From an uncultured Eubacteriales bacterium (GTDB lineage Bacteria > Bacillota > Clostridia > Oscillospirales > Acutalibacteraceae): a stretch of DNA of 64,000 bases. Position numbers and translations under genes: made by a program. Positions 41,028-51,892 of this stretch are shown piece by piece (the stretch's first letter is position 1; the number at the start of each line of letters is the position of its first letter). The stretch is from the NCBI GenBank assembly GCA_949422855.1, contig CASPLG010000003.1:1-64000 (forward strand). Direction: 5' to 3'. The notes under the pieces were generated by a model. It ran no database searches. It saw nothing but the letters and a program-made list of their open reading frames with translations, and was not told where the DNA came from.

Positions 41028-43124
41028 TTATAAATCCTGAACGGGGGCGAAATCTATCATTGCGGACGAAACCCTTGCGCAGATAACCCGTACTTTTATT
41101 TTGTCTCCTGCAGATAGAGTCTTACCACTGATAATATCGGTATGTTTAGAGATACCATCGAACATAAATTTACTGTTTTTATAGTGTGACAAGTCCATAA
41201 ATCCCGATACGCTATTTTCGAGCTCGACAAAGGCGCCTCTGGGATTAAGAGAACTGATAATTCCATTATAAACTTGCCCTATATGCTGAGATATAAATTC
41301 CGCCATATAATACTTATCGGACTCACGTTCGGCCTTCATCGCCCTAATTTCGCACATTGTAGATTTACTTGAGAAATCCTGCGTAAGTTTTTTATATTTG
41401 TCGGTTGGTTTTTTGGTTATGGCATCACTTAGGATGCGATGTACGCACATGTCAGGATATCTTCTTATTGGGGAGGTAAAGTGACAGTAATCTTCAAGAG
41501 ACAATCCGAAATGCCCTAACGGTTTAGGGTCATAGTGGGCCTTGGCCATGGTCTGCAGTATCTGTCTTGAAAGGACCTTTTTAGTAGAATCATCCGGGGC
41601 TTGTCCGAGCAGCTCTGATAAACCTGCAGGGCTAACTCCGGCGCGGATTTTATTTCCTTTTAGACCCAAGGCACCGGCAAGCCTTGCTAAACAGACTAAT
41701 TTATCCGGGTCAGGGTTTTCGTGGACTCTGTATACAAACGGTAAGTTTAGGCCTCCGGCATACATTGCGACCGCTGAATTTGCAGTTATCATAAAATTTT
41801 CTATCATTCTTTCAGAATACCCCTGAGTTCTTGGCATGACATCGATACATTTCCCGGTTTCATCCAATATAAATTTAGATTCTGTAGTGGATATGTCAAG
41901 GACGCCACGTCTTTTTGAATTCTCTGTTAGTATATCGGACAGTTCCTTGGCAAAGAAAATAGAATTCATGACGGGACTATATTTTTCAAGCAAAGGTACT
42001 TCTTTTGTTCCGCAAATAATTTTATTTATCTCGGAATACACTCCCCTAACCTTAGAATTAATCACGGTTTTTTTAAATTTATAGTCCGTTATTTCCCCCT
42101 TTTCATCTAGGTTAATTACGGCGGAGAAAGTTAGTTTATCTTCACCGGGATTAAGTGAACAGATTCCGTTAGAGATTGCTTCGGGGAGCATAGGAATAAC
42201 CCTGTCAGGGAAATATACGGATGTTCCTCTTACAAAGGCATCCTTATCAATCTGACTGTTCATCTTGATGTAGTGCGAAACGTCGGCAATATGAACGCCT
42301 AACTCCCATCCACATCTAAGCTTTTTCACAGATATTGCGTCGTCTAAATCTTTTGCATCTTCCCCGTCTATGGTGAATATCAGCTCATTTCTTAAGTCTG
42401 AGCGGTATGATATATCTTTTTCACTTATCGTAGCAAAGGCGATTTTCTCAGCTTGTGCAACTGTTTCTGCAGAAAAATCTGAGGGTATATCGTTTAAATC
42501 TACGATTGCATCGGTGCATACCTTGGCACTATCTGATTTTCCATATATTTTCATTACCTTAGCAAACAACTTGTTGCTTTTTCCCGCACGCTCCAGAATT
42601 ACTTTTACTTTATCTCCTACCTTGGCATTGAAAGAGTACTTCTTAGGTATGTCTATATTGTATCGTATAAAAAAATCACAAGTTACTTCTAATCCATCTA
42701 TTCCCTTCACGATCCGACCCGTTAGAATATGGTTTCCTCTCTCGATTACTTCTTCAACAGCTCCGCTGATACCCTTTTCAGAATTTCTAATTTTGCTTAT
42801 AATTACACGGTCGCCAAGGATTGCCGAATTAATGTCGTTTTTGCTTATGAAAATTTCTTCATTTCCGTACAGGGACTTAGCAAAAGAAAAATTCTTTGAG
42901 TGGGAAACGATTTGTCCGCAAATTCGTCCGGAATTTTCTACCGCCATAATTTTACCTTTTTTAGTCGTTATAATTTTCCCCTCACGCTTTAAAGAATCCA
43001 ATATTATCTTCAGCTCGTATTTCTTTATTTTTGTATTCAGCCTATCGAGTATTACATTTTGACTCAAAGCACACGGACTTTTTTTTAAGATACTCAAAAT
43101 TTTTTCTTCGGGTTGTTTTTTCAT
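41028..43124 (-). CDS. rnr: Ribonuclease R
   Basis: RNase R is a processive 3'-5' exoribonuclease acting on structured RNA, and it partners with tmRNA in quality control. The order is an N-terminal winged helix (ILSILKKSPCALSQNVILDRL), cold-shock domains, the RNB catalytic domain with DGEDAKDLDDAISVKK and HIADVSHYI, then HFTSPIRRYPD, and a C-terminal S1 domain (GRV-like YNGIISSLNPRGAFVEL). At 698 residues it is a normal length. smpB and secG, common neighbours, are not adjacent. Confidence 0.96.
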   Translation of the reverse strand: MKKQPEEKILSILKKSPCALSQNVILDRLNTKIKKYELKIILDSLKREGKIITTKKGKIMAVENSGRICGQIVSHSKNFSFAKSLYGNEEIFISKNDINSAILGDRVIISKIRNSEKGISGAVEEVIERGNHILTGRIVKGIDGLEVTCDFFIRYNIDIPKKYSFNAKVGDKVKVILERAGKSNKLFAKVMKIYGKSDSAKVCTDAIVDLNDIPSDFSAETVAQAEKIAFATISEKDISYRSDLRNELIFTIDGEDAKDLDDAISVKKLRCGWELGVHIADVSHYIKMNSQIDKDAFVRGTSVYFPDRVIPMLPEAISNGICSLNPGEDKLTFSAVINLDEKGEITDYKFKKTVINSKVRGVYSEINKIICGTKEVPLLEKYSPVMNSIFFAKELSDILTENSKRRGVLDISTTESKFILDETGKCIDVMPRTQGYSERMIENFMITANSAVAMYAGGLNLPFVYRVHENPDPDKLVCLARLAGALGLKGNKIRAGVSPAGLSELLGQAPDDSTKKVLSRQILQTMAKAHYDPKPLGHFGLSLEDYCHFTSPIRRYPDMCVHRILSDAITKKPTDKYKKLTQDFSSKSTMCEIRAMKAERESDKYYMAEFISQHIGQVYNGIISSLNPRGAFVELENSVSGFMDLSHYKNSKFMFDGISKHTDIISGKTLSAGDKIKVRVICARVSSAMIDFAPVQDL

Positions 43125-43647
43125 CGTTCCTCCTAGATTTCATGGTTGATTTAACTTTGGCGTGTTTACAAGCGGAGAAGATTTTTGCATTGAGCGGTGG
43201 GGATTAGGGGCATTAAAATATGGCTCTCCAAAGGAAGCACTTAGGACTAAAAATTTATATCAAACCAACAAAGTAAAAGGATATTCATATGTATTATGGT
43301 AAAAATTGGGCACGTTAACTTCCAATAACATTATATCCTATAAATGCAGCGAATGCAACTTCTCATCCAGTCATTCGGGATGATTTGACTATGTATATCC
43401 CTAGTATTATTTTTGGCGAAGATACAAAACATGAATAATTTTGGGATTATTATGCTTATAATGTGAGTTAAGTTATCCATAAGATGAAAGAAAGTGTCAC
43501 ATGCGTAGACATAACAGACTTAAATATGCAAAATGAGTTTTATAAAATTGGTATTTAAAACTGTTTTACACCAAAGCAATTACCATATTTCTACCAATCT
43601 CTCAAAGCTATATCCTCTTTTAGGGCACTCCCAGATGAAAAATGTAG
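43125..43647. other. Long intergenic stretch with possible decayed coding remnants
   Basis: No intact gene is supported. One plus frame is open from 43150 to 43302 and reads like protein (for example CIERWGLGALKYGSPKEAL), then meets a stop. A second frame carries VIRDDLTMYIPSIIFGED near 43370-43430. Neither has a start with a ribosome site. I read this as a possible decayed gene, but composition alone could produce such stretches. Confidence 0.35.
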
Positions 43648-43676
43648 TTGACAAATTGTAAAAAATGTATTATAAC
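43648..43676 (+). promoter_or_regulatory. Promoter upstream of ybeY
   Basis: TTGACA (43648-43653) and TATAAC (43671-43676) are 17 bases apart. ybeY starts about 136 bases downstream, which leaves a sizeable untranslated leader. Confidence 0.6.
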
Positions 43677-43811
43677 TAGTAGGTAAGTTAGAATTTATTT
43701 ATAAAATTTTGAGGTTTGGCGGTTTTAGCTCTTGGGTATATTGAAGTTGAAATTATAGTACAATTTTTTGTGCGTTATATATTCATTGACAGGAAAGGAT
43801 GACTTTTTTCT

Positions 43812-44318
43812 ATGGCAGTAGATAGGATCAGGGTAATAATAACGGATAGGCAAAAAGAAATAAGAATCCCCAGGGGTCTTAGGATGCTAATACGCAGGTG
43901 CTGCAATGCTGTGCTTAAGCTGGATGAATTTAAAGATTCTGCTGAGATAAATATAATTTTGGTTGATAATGCAAGCATAAGAGAGTTAAATAAGGAACAC
44001 CGTAACGTAGATGCCCCCACGGACGTTTTGTCTTTTCCTATGGGTAAGAATGGTAAATATGAAGTTAACCCGGAGACCGGAGCGAAAGTGTTGGGGGATG
44101 TGGTTATCTCTATGGAAAAGGTTATGGAGCAGTGTGACTTGTACGGTCATTCCATGCAAAGAGAAGTAGCTTATCTTGTGGCACACGGTGTGCTACATAT
44201 ACTAGGGTATGACCATGAAAAAGATGGAATCGAAAAGGTAAGGATGCGCGAAAAGGAAGAGAAGGTAATGGAGCTTTTAGGACTACCTTGTACGTCTTCT
44301 TACGTTATGTCTGAGTAA
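43812..44318 (+). CDS. ybeY: rRNA maturation endonuclease YbeY
   Basis: YbeY is a zinc-dependent RNase-like protein needed for 16S rRNA 3'-end maturation and late 70S quality control. The metal site is the three-histidine motif VAHGVLHILGYDHE, preceded by DVLSFPM and LGDVVIS. Normal length (168 residues). ATG 43812 has AAAGGATGA upstream. era follows 91 bases on, the usual ybeY-era pairing. Confidence 0.95.
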   Translation: MAVDRIRVIITDRQKEIRIPRGLRMLIRRCCNAVLKLDEFKDSAEINIILVDNASIRELNKEHRNVDAPTDVLSFPMGKNGKYEVNPETGAKVLGDVVISMEKVMEQCDLYGHSMQREVAYLVAHGVLHILGYDHEKDGIEKVRMREKEEKVMELLGLPCTSSYVMSE

Positions 44319-44409
44319 GTACGCGGTTATTTGGGAATATTTTGTGTGTAGCCATCTCAGTTGTTGTTTTGATTTGCTGGGGTGGTTGGTGTTTAGGGAA
44401 GGAAATAAA

Positions 44410-45324
44410 ATGAATGAAGATACAAAATCGCACGATACATCAACCAGAGCTGTTTTCTTATCTATAGTTGGGAAACCCAATGTGGGTAAGTCATCGTTGC
44501 TCAATATGCTTGTCGGATGTAAGGCGTCTATAGTTTCGTCAAAGCCAAACACAACGAGAAACAGAATTTGCGGAGTACTTACAGATGGAGGTACTCAGAT
44601 TGTTTTTACAGACGCTCCCGGACTCCTTAACACGAAAACAATGCTTGATACATACATGGTGAAGGAAATCTCTGACGCTATGTCGGGCTCGGATGCATGT
44701 CTACACGTGATTGAGGCAGGATGTGGGATTTCATCCTTAGATGCTGAGCTTATTTCCAGAATAGATACCTTAAAAGTTCCGAGCATATTGGTGATAAATA
44801 AGGTGGATTTGCTTAAGAATAAATCTGTTTTGCTTGGCCAAATGAAGGAATTTATTGATAGATTTGACTATTGGGCAATAGTGCCCGTCTCTGCTAAAAC
44901 AGGCTGTGGGAGAGGTGAACTGCTTTCTGAAATAAAAAAATTAGCCGTCCCTTCGATTTTTTATTTTCCCGAAAATCAGGTTACGGACCAGCAAGAGGGC
45001 AAGATGATTTCGGAGCTGATAAGAGAGAAGGTGTTGAGGTTTTTAAATGCGGAGATACCTCATGGAGTGGCTGTGTATGTAAGTTCTGTCAATAGGAGGG
45101 GCGGTATAATAGATGTAGACTCATGTATATATTGTGAAAAGATGAGTCATAAGGGCATTATTATCGGAAAAAGGGGGACTATGCTGAAGAAAATCGGCAG
45201 CAGTGCCAGAGAGGATATAGAAAAACTTTTAGGCGGGAAAGTGAATTTAAAAATTTGGGTTAAAGTTAAAGAGGGCTGGAAAAATAAACAAGACTTACTA
45301 AAAACGCTGGGGTATAGCGTTTGA
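44410..45324 (+). CDS. era: GTPase Era
   Basis: Era binds the 3' end of 16S rRNA and guides 30S assembly. The G domain shows GKPNVGKSSLLN, TTRNRI, DAPG and NKVD. The KH domain near the C terminus has IIIGKRGTMLKKIGSSARED. ATG 44410 has GGAAGG upstream. Twenty-two in-frame codons before it are not homologous-looking and are excluded. It is followed by recO in the order known from many Firmicutes. Confidence 0.96.
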   Translation: MNEDTKSHDTSTRAVFLSIVGKPNVGKSSLLNMLVGCKASIVSSKPNTTRNRICGVLTDGGTQIVFTDAPGLLNTKTMLDTYMVKEISDAMSGSDACLHVIEAGCGISSLDAELISRIDTLKVPSILVINKVDLLKNKSVLLGQMKEFIDRFDYWAIVPVSAKTGCGRGELLSEIKKLAVPSIFYFPENQVTDQQEGKMISELIREKVLRFLNAEIPHGVAVYVSSVNRRGGIIDVDSCIYCEKMSHKGIIIGKRGTMLKKIGSSAREDIEKLLGGKVNLKIWVKVKEGWKNKQDLLKTLGYSV

Positions 45325-45398
45325 TTTTAGAGAAATAATTCTAAATCTGCCGGTTTTGGTATAAAAGTGACGTACAATTATGAATCAAGGAGGTTTAA

Positions 45399-46145
45399 GT
45401 GTACATTCAGTTAAATGGGATAGTAGTAAAAGAGACGAGCATGGGGGAGTGCAACAGAGTTATAAATCTACTTACCGACAAAAGGGGAATAATAAAAATA
45501 TTTGCGAAAGGGGTAAAATCGATAAGGAGTAAAAATTCCTGTATGTCTCAAATGTTTTCTTATTCTGAACTTACGCTTTACGAGGGAAGAACCGGTTATA
45601 CTATCAATGAGTCGGAGGTAAAGGAGGTTTTTACTGGGCTTGGAAAGGATATATATAAATTATCGTTAGCGCAGTACTTTTGTGAGGTCATGGTAGCCAT
45701 GGCGCCAAAGGAGGAAGAAGCAAAGGATTATCTTCGCCTTATTTTGAACTGCTTTTCGTATCTTGAGAACGATAAAATGAACAGAGATCTTATAAAATCG
45801 ATATTTGAAATGAGATTATGTACGATGTCCGGTTACATGCCGGATTTGACGGGGTGCAGGTGCTGCGGACAGTACAACAAAGAAAACATGTATTTTTCTG
45901 TTTATGAGTCGGTGCTCGTGTGTGGGAATTGTTTGGATAAAAGTTACGGCAGCCTCGTACGTCTGGGCGGCGGAACGCTGGAATCTCTTAGACATATTGC
46001 ATATGCCCCGCTTGAGAGACTGTTTTCATTCAAAGCTTCCGATAAAGTTATTTTAAGTTTATCCGGTATAACGGAGAGATATCTTCTTGATAACTCATAT
46101 ACACGATACAAGGCATTAGACTTTTATAATTCGCTGAATAAATAA
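45399..46145 (+). CDS. recO: DNA repair protein RecO
   Basis: RecO loads RecA onto SSB-coated single strands in the RecFOR pathway. The 248-residue protein has an N-terminal OB fold (VVKETSMGECNRVINLLT) and a four-cysteine zinc motif formed by CRCCG and CGNCLD. It starts at GTG 45399, behind GGAGG. mutS2 follows after 21 bases. Confidence 0.93.
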   Translation: MYIQLNGIVVKETSMGECNRVINLLTDKRGIIKIFAKGVKSIRSKNSCMSQMFSYSELTLYEGRTGYTINESEVKEVFTGLGKDIYKLSLAQYFCEVMVAMAPKEEEAKDYLRLILNCFSYLENDKMNRDLIKSIFEMRLCTMSGYMPDLTGCRCCGQYNKENMYFSVYESVLVCGNCLDKSYGSLVRLGGGTLESLRHIAYAPLERLFSFKASDKVILSLSGITERYLLDNSYTRYKALDFYNSLNK

Positions 46146-46166
46146 GTCGCAAGGGGAATTATTAAA

Positions 46167-48509
46167 ATGGACAAAAATTTGCTGAGAATAGAATTTGACA
46201 AGGTACTTGATATGCTCTCAAGTGAGGCCTCGAGTGAAAAGGCTAAAGAAAAAATCAAGTCCATACTGCCATCGCAAGACGTTGAAGAGGTAAAAGCATT
46301 GCTTAATGAGACGCTGAGTGCATTTACGCTTTCTATGAGATTTGGGATGCCGTCATTTGGTGGAATTCTGCATGTTGATACCGTACTAAAAAAGGCTTGC
46401 TCCGGGGCAACATTATTTAATGAAGAGTTTTTAAATATATTATCAACTCTAAAATCGATGAGGAAGCTTAAGCAATGGAAGAAGTTTTCCGAGGATGAGA
46501 CGACTTATCTTGATAATAAATTTGAAAAAATTTCCGTAAATAAATATTTAGAAAAGAAAATTGAAAGCACAGTACTTTCAGAAAGTGAAATTAGTGACGA
46601 TGCTTCAGAAGAGCTGGCTAATATACGCAAGAAGATGCGGGTATTAAATCAAAGGATACGAGACCGGCTGGAGCACATGGTGAATTCACATTACAGAAAA
46701 TATTTAATGGATCCGATTGTTACGATGCGTTCCGGTAGATTTGTCATACCTGTTAAGTCTGAGTACCGAAACGAAATAAAGGGACTTGTGCATGATATTT
46801 CATCGAGCGGCTCCACTCTTTTTATAGAACCTATTGGGGTTGTTGAAAATAATAACTTTATAAGTGAGTTGAAAATCAAGGAAAAAAGCGAAATAGATAA
46901 GATCCTGTTTAACTTGAGCAGAGAAGTGGAGCAGTTTAGTGAAAGTATTGCAGAGGGCTATGATGAGGCGGTGAATTTAGATGTGATTTTTGCAAAAGCG
47001 TCTCTTGCCATCAAAACCGGGGCATCATTCCCGGAGGTTAATAGTGAAGGCGTGGTAGATTTAAAAAAAGCCCGTCATCCTCTTATAAGCAAGGATATTG
47101 TTCAGCCGATTGATATAAGGCTGGGTCAAGATTTTGACACCCTTATCATAACCGGCCCCAACACAGGGGGCAAAACCGTTTCTTTGAAGACGCTGGGGCT
47201 TATGTGCGTCATGGCTATGAGCGGGATGATGCTGCCGGCAGCGGAGGGAAGTAAGATATCTGTTTTTGACGGTATTTTTGTGGACATCGGTGATGAACAA
47301 AGTATTGAACATTCGATTTCCACGTTTTCTTCCCATATGGAGAATATAATTAAAATTCTTGGGAAGATATCAGATAAATCCCTTGTTTTAATTGACGAGA
47401 TAGGTGCGGGAACTGACCCTGAGGAAGGTGCAGCGTTAGCAATAGCTTTAGTTGACTATATGCGGATGAAACATGCAAAAATCGTACTTACGACCCATTA
47501 TAAAGAATTAAAGGAGTACGCCGTTTCCACTGAGGGGATACAGTGTGCTTGCTGTGATTTCGATGTAGACAATATGAGACCAACGTATAAATTATTGATA
47601 GGCAGCATAGGGAGTTCAAATGCATTTTTGATTTCTGAGAAACTTGGTCTTAGTCCAAAGGTAATAAAGCGTGCTGAGAATATTTTAGGGGAGGAAAAAG
47701 TTAGGCTGAATGAATTTTTAAGCAGTATGGAAAAAACTCGGCGTGATTTAGAGCGTAAACAGGAGAATATAGATATTTTGTACGCAGAGGCTAAGAAGGT
47801 CAAGGAGGAAGCGTGTCAAGAGAGAAAAAAAATCGACAGAGAATATGATAAAATTATGGATGAGGCGAGATTCAAAGCCCAAAACATAGTTGACAGAGTA
47901 AAAATTGATTCTCAGAATATAATAAAGACTTTAAATGAGGTAAGCAAGGAGGATTTTACTCCCGAAAAGAGGGGATATATAAGGAATAAAATCAGTGAAA
48001 TTGAGAACATTGCTGACCCGGTTATTGGCAGAGGCTGCGGGAAGCATAATGAGCATAATTTCAAAGAGGGGGACAGGGTACAAATCTTAGGTTTTGAAAA
48101 AGAGGGAATAATTTCTTCAAAGGAGGACAATTCAGGTAACTTTTTAGTTTCTGTGGGGAAGATAAAAACGAAAATTCCCAAATCAAAATTAAAACTGTCC
48201 GGTAAGAAGGAGTGTAGACCCAAGATAAGTGTAGGGGGCAGGGTTATACGGAATTCAAAGAAAAATACTGGTATGGAGATAGATTTAAGAGGGAAGACAG
48301 TTCTTGAAGCCATACCGGAGCTGGAGTTTTTTTTAGACAATGCCTTTATATCCGGAATTAGTCAAGTAACTGTAATACATGGTAAAGGCTCAGGGGTTTT
48401 GAGGAGAGAAGTGCATAAAGCTCTAGCAAAAAACAGATGCGTAAAAGATTTTAGGTTAGGTAATTTTGGTGAAGGCGAAGATGGAGTTACAATAGTTAGT
48501 ATAAAATAA
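46167..48509 (+). CDS. mutS2: MutS2 family ATPase/endonuclease
   Basis: MutS2 acts on branched DNA and, in Bacillus, rescues collided ribosomes. It lacks the mismatch-recognition domain of MutS. Visible parts are the core/clamp coiled coil, the ATPase with GPNTGGKTVSLKTLGL and LVLIDEIGAGTDPEEGAAL, a second long coiled coil (residues about 510-600), and a C-terminal Smr nuclease domain with DLRGKTVLEAI and VIHGKGSGVLR. 780 residues is the normal length. Confidence 0.95.
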   Translation: MDKNLLRIEFDKVLDMLSSEASSEKAKEKIKSILPSQDVEEVKALLNETLSAFTLSMRFGMPSFGGILHVDTVLKKACSGATLFNEEFLNILSTLKSMRKLKQWKKFSEDETTYLDNKFEKISVNKYLEKKIESTVLSESEISDDASEELANIRKKMRVLNQRIRDRLEHMVNSHYRKYLMDPIVTMRSGRFVIPVKSEYRNEIKGLVHDISSSGSTLFIEPIGVVENNNFISELKIKEKSEIDKILFNLSREVEQFSESIAEGYDEAVNLDVIFAKASLAIKTGASFPEVNSEGVVDLKKARHPLISKDIVQPIDIRLGQDFDTLIITGPNTGGKTVSLKTLGLMCVMAMSGMMLPAAEGSKISVFDGIFVDIGDEQSIEHSISTFSSHMENIIKILGKISDKSLVLIDEIGAGTDPEEGAALAIALVDYMRMKHAKIVLTTHYKELKEYAVSTEGIQCACCDFDVDNMRPTYKLLIGSIGSSNAFLISEKLGLSPKVIKRAENILGEEKVRLNEFLSSMEKTRRDLERKQENIDILYAEAKKVKEEACQERKKIDREYDKIMDEARFKAQNIVDRVKIDSQNIIKTLNEVSKEDFTPEKRGYIRNKISEIENIADPVIGRGCGKHNEHNFKEGDRVQILGFEKEGIISSKEDNSGNFLVSVGKIKTKIPKSKLKLSGKKECRPKISVGGRVIRNSKKNTGMEIDLRGKTVLEAIPELEFFLDNAFISGISQVTVIHGKGSGVLRREVHKALAKNRCVKDFRLGNFGEGEDGVTIVSIK

Positions 48510-48534
48510 ATAATTCAAGGGTTGGATTTTTTGT

Positions 48535-49086
48535 ATGGATAAATTAAAAAGAAGCACCAGATTGGCTCTGGGAGGTGTAATCACATCACTGTGTACAGTT
48601 TTTAACATTTTTGCCGTTATTGTACCCGCATCCGGGTATGTATTGCCGGCACTGTCCGGGATGTTAGTTTTAATACCGACATTTGAATCGGGTTATAAAT
48701 TGGGACTTATGGTATATTTTTGCACATCGGTGTTGTCGCTGCTGCTTTGTGCCGACAAATTTCCTGCGTTTGAATTTTTATTTTTATTAGGATTTTATCC
48801 TCTCATGAAATTAAAAGTAGACTCATTGCCAAAGATACCTTACATAATTAAATTTCTTATAAAGACTGTGATATTTAATGTAATTACGATATCAGATTTT
48901 TGGATACAAGTGAAACTGTTTAATATTCCTGAGGAATCGTTTTATGTTTTTGGGGTTTATCTGCCGCAGGTACTTTTAATCATGGGCAATTTTATATTTT
49001 TAATGTATGATAGGTGCGTTGATAATTTCGTAAAAATTTATAAACATGTTTTGCGGGATAAACTGAGAAATATTATGAAAATTTAA
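48535..49086 (+). CDS. Polytopic membrane protein, ECF S-component-like
   Basis: The protein (183 residues) has five to six membrane segments and an opening (TRLALGGVITSLCTVFNIFAVI) resembling small integral membrane proteins of the ECF S-component type, which bind vitamins or other micronutrients. No energising ATPase or EcfT lies nearby. The identity is tentative. The ribosome site before ATG 48535 is weak, so it may depend on transcription and translation from mutS2, 25 bases upstream. Confidence 0.6.
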   Translation: MDKLKRSTRLALGGVITSLCTVFNIFAVIVPASGYVLPALSGMLVLIPTFESGYKLGLMVYFCTSVLSLLLCADKFPAFEFLFLLGFYPLMKLKVDSLPKIPYIIKFLIKTVIFNVITISDFWIQVKLFNIPEESFYVFGVYLPQVLLIMGNFIFLMYDRCVDNFVKIYKHVLRDKLRNIMKI

Positions 49087-49108
49087 ATTAAAAAATTTGA
49101 CATTTGAG

Positions 49109-49138
49109 TTGAAAATATATTTCACTAATTGATATAAT
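49109..49138 (+). promoter_or_regulatory. Promoter of metG
   Basis: TTGAAA (49109-49114) and TATAAT (49133-49138) are 18 bases apart, 34 bases before metG. No T-box lies in this short gap. Confidence 0.6.
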
Positions 49139-49171
49139 TACGTTTAAATTAATGTTGGGGGATGAAATTTC

Positions 49172-51109
49172 GTGGGAAATAGAAAAAAATATTATATAAC
49201 AACACCAATTTATTATCCGTCCGGTAAGGCGCATCTGGGGCATAGTTACAGTACCGTTGCCGCCGACGTCATGGCGAGGTATAAGAGGTTGCAGGGATAT
49301 GACGTTATGTTTCTGACGGGTACGGACGAGCATGGACAAAAGATAGAAATAAATGCAGGCAAGGCAGGGGTTACACCTAAGGAGTATGTTGACAAAATAG
49401 CAATGGATTTTAAAAATTTGTGGAAACTGCTTGAGATTTCGAATGATAAATTTATAAGGACGACTGACGATTATCATGAAAGGGCTGTCCAGAAGATATT
49501 CAGAATGCTTTTTGATAAGGGGGAAATTTATAAGGGAAAGTATGAGGGCTGGTATTGTACACCGTGCGAATCTTTTTTCACTGACACCCAGACACCGGAT
49601 AAAAAATGCCCGGACTGTGGAAGGGACTTGAAGTGGGAAGAAGAAGAGGCATATTTTTTCAGGCTTTCCAAATATTCGGGGAAGCTGCTTGAGCTTTACA
49701 AGGATAATCCTGATTTTATACAGCCTGAAATAAGAAAAAACGAAATGATAAAATTTGTGGAGAGTGGTCTGGATGATTTATGCGTGAGCCGAACCAGTTT
49801 TAGTTGGGGAATACCTGTGGATTTTGATAAAAAGCATGTTGTTTACGTGTGGCTCGATGCTCTAACCAACTATATTACGGCTTTAGGCTTTGGCTCGGAT
49901 GACGATTCGGACTATAAGAAATACTGGCCGGCTGACGTTCATTTTGTAGGCAAAGAGATAGTGAGGTTTCATACGGTAATATGGCCTGCCATACTTATGG
50001 CACTGGGACTTCCTCTTCCGAAGCAGGTATATGGTCACGGATGGTTGCTTTTCGGCAATGGAGAGAAAATGTCCAAATCGAAGGGAAACGTGGTAGACCC
50101 TATAATTTTGTGCGAAAGATACGGTGTTGATGCGGTAAGGTATTTTCTTATGAGGGATATACCTTTTGGGGCTGATGGACTCTTTACCAATGAAGCTCTA
50201 ATTAATAGAATAAACTTTGATTTAGCGAATGATTTAGGGAATTTGTTGTCAAGAACCGTTTCTATGGTGGAAAAATATTTTGATGGGGTTATACCTGACG
50301 AAAAAAGAGAAGGCAATGTAGATCTTGATTTGATAAGCATGGCGAAATCGATAAAAAGGGACTATGAAGTTCAGATGGATGGCTTTAAGTTTTCGTCGGC
50401 ATTATCTAAATTGTGGCTTTTGGTATCAAGATGCAATAAATATATAGACGAGACGATGCCGTGGGAACTAGGCAAAAATAAAGAAAATTACGGCAGGCTT
50501 GCTACGGTGCTTTATAATCTGTGTGAATGTTTGAGGATAATTTCTATATTGGTTGAACCCATTATGCCCGGTACGTCTAAAAAGATGAGGGAACAGCTTG
50601 GGCTGGATGAAGAATCTTGCAAATGGGAATTGGCGGGTGAATGGGGAATTACTCCCAATAAAACGAAGGTGTTTAAAGGTGGGGCACTGTTCCCGAGAAT
50701 AGACACGGATGAAGAGGTAAAAGAGTTAGAAAAATTGATAAGCTGTAAGAGCCCTGAAAAAGAGTCTAAAACTGCTGATAATTTAGTTAAGCTGATTGAC
50801 ATAGAAGATTTTGCCAAGATTGAGTTGATATCGGCGAAAATAGAGGAGTGTGAGCCAGTTAAAAAGTCAAAAAAACTGTTAAAACTCAAACTGTATGACG
50901 GAAAATTGAGCAGAGTTGTTGTGTCCGGCATTTCGAACTATTATAAACCCGAAGAGCTCATTGGCAGAACTATAGTTTTGGTTTCGAATCTGAAGCCGGC
51001 TAAATTGTGCGGTGTGGAGAGTAATGGGATGATATTGGCGGCGGATTGTGGAGAGGATGTTAAAGTACTGTTTATAGATGACATTCCTCCCGGAAGCAAA
51101 ATAAGATAG
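49172..51109 (+). CDS. metG: Methionyl-tRNA synthetase
   Basis: MetG charges tRNA-Met. It has the class I signatures [19 protein letters not shown] (HIGH-type HLGH) and [12 protein letters not shown], a zinc knuckle (CTPCESFF ... CPDCGRDL), the anticodon-binding helical domain and a C-terminal tRNA-binding OB domain (residues about 540-645, [18 protein letters not shown]). Start GTG 49172. It heads the metG-tatD-ispF-cinA run with tight spacing. Confidence 0.97.
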   Translation: MGNRKKYYITTPIYYPSGKAHLGHSYSTVAADVMARYKRLQGYDVMFLTGTDEHGQKIEINAGKAGVTPKEYVDKIAMDFKNLWKLLEISNDKFIRTTDDYHERAVQKIFRMLFDKGEIYKGKYEGWYCTPCESFFTDTQTPDKKCPDCGRDLKWEEEEAYFFRLSKYSGKLLELYKDNPDFIQPEIRKNEMIKFVESGLDDLCVSRTSFSWGIPVDFDKKHVVYVWLDALTNYITALGFGSDDDSDYKKYWPADVHFVGKEIVRFHTVIWPAILMALGLPLPKQVYGHGWLLFGNGEKMSKSKGNVVDPIILCERYGVDAVRYFLMRDIPFGADGLFTNEALINRINFDLANDLGNLLSRTVSMVEKYFDGVIPDEKREGNVDLDLISMAKSIKRDYEVQMDGFKFSSALSKLWLLVSRCNKYIDETMPWELGKNKENYGRLATVLYNLCECLRIISILVEPIMPGTSKKMREQLGLDEESCKWELAGEWGITPNKTKVFKGGALFPRIDTDEEVKELEKLISCKSPEKESKTADNLVKLIDIEDFAKIELISAKIEECEPVKKSKKLLKLKLYDGKLSRVVVSGISNYYKPEELIGRTIVLVSNLKPAKLCGVESNGMILAADCGEDVKVLFIDDIPPGSKIR

Positions 51110-51127
51110 GGTAGGGAGGTGCTGATC

Positions 51128-51892
51128 TTGATATTTGATTCTCATGCACATTATGATGATGCGGCATTTGATGATGACAGAGACCAATTACTGGCATCTT
51201 TGCCTCAGAAAGGAATATCAGGTGTTGTAAATGCGGGAACGAGTATGACAACTTCGAGGAAAGCAATAGAACTGGCAGAAAAGTATTCTTATATATATGC
51301 ATCTGTCGGGGTTCATCCGGAGTGCATTGATGATACTAATATTAGTGAATTGGATTTATTGAGGAAAATGGCTGAGAACAGAAAGGTTGTAGCGATAGGT
51401 GAAATAGGTCTTGACTATCACCGAGGTGATGAAAACAAACATCTGCAAATTGAATTTTTTGAGAAGCAGATTTGCATTGCGAATGACTTAAAACTGCCTA
51501 TTTTAGTGCACGATAGGGAAGCGCACAAAGACACTTTAAACTTATTGAAAAAATATGAGCCTAAGGGTGTGGTACACTGTTTTTCCGGCGGTGTAGAGAT
51601 GGCGGAGGAGATTTTAAAACTTGGAATGTATATCGGGGTAGGCGGGGCTGTGACATTTAAAAACGCCAAGAAGATTGTTGAGGTGGTGAAGGAGGCCCCG
51701 TTAGAGCGTATACTGCTGGAAACGGATGCCCCATATATGACCCCTGTTCCGTTTAGGGAAAAGCGTTGTGACTCATCCCTCATAGAATTCACGGCAAAAA
51801 AGATAGCCGAGATTAGACAGGAGTCCTATGAAGATATTGTTATGCAGTGCGAAAGAAACGCAGTAAATTTATTTAATATTGGGGATGTGTAA
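51128..51892 (+). CDS. tatD: TatD family deoxyribonuclease/hydrolase
   Basis: TatD proteins are metal-dependent nucleases with 3'-5' exonuclease activity. Metal ligands appear in FDSHAHYDD, GEIGLDYH, ILVHDREAHKD, GVVHCFSGG and LLETDAPYM, in family order. I use TTG 51128 (GGAGG eight bases upstream), which gives a natural MIFDSHAH start. The GTG at 51119 lies inside the ribosome site. It directly follows metG, as in Bacillus, and its stop touches the ispF start. Confidence 0.95.
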   Translation: MIFDSHAHYDDAAFDDDRDQLLASLPQKGISGVVNAGTSMTTSRKAIELAEKYSYIYASVGVHPECIDDTNISELDLLRKMAENRKVVAIGEIGLDYHRGDENKHLQIEFFEKQICIANDLKLPILVHDREAHKDTLNLLKKYEPKGVVHCFSGGVEMAEEILKLGMYIGVGGAVTFKNAKKIVEVVKEAPLERILLETDAPYMTPVPFREKRCDSSLIEFTAKKIAEIRQESYEDIVMQCERNAVNLFNIGDV

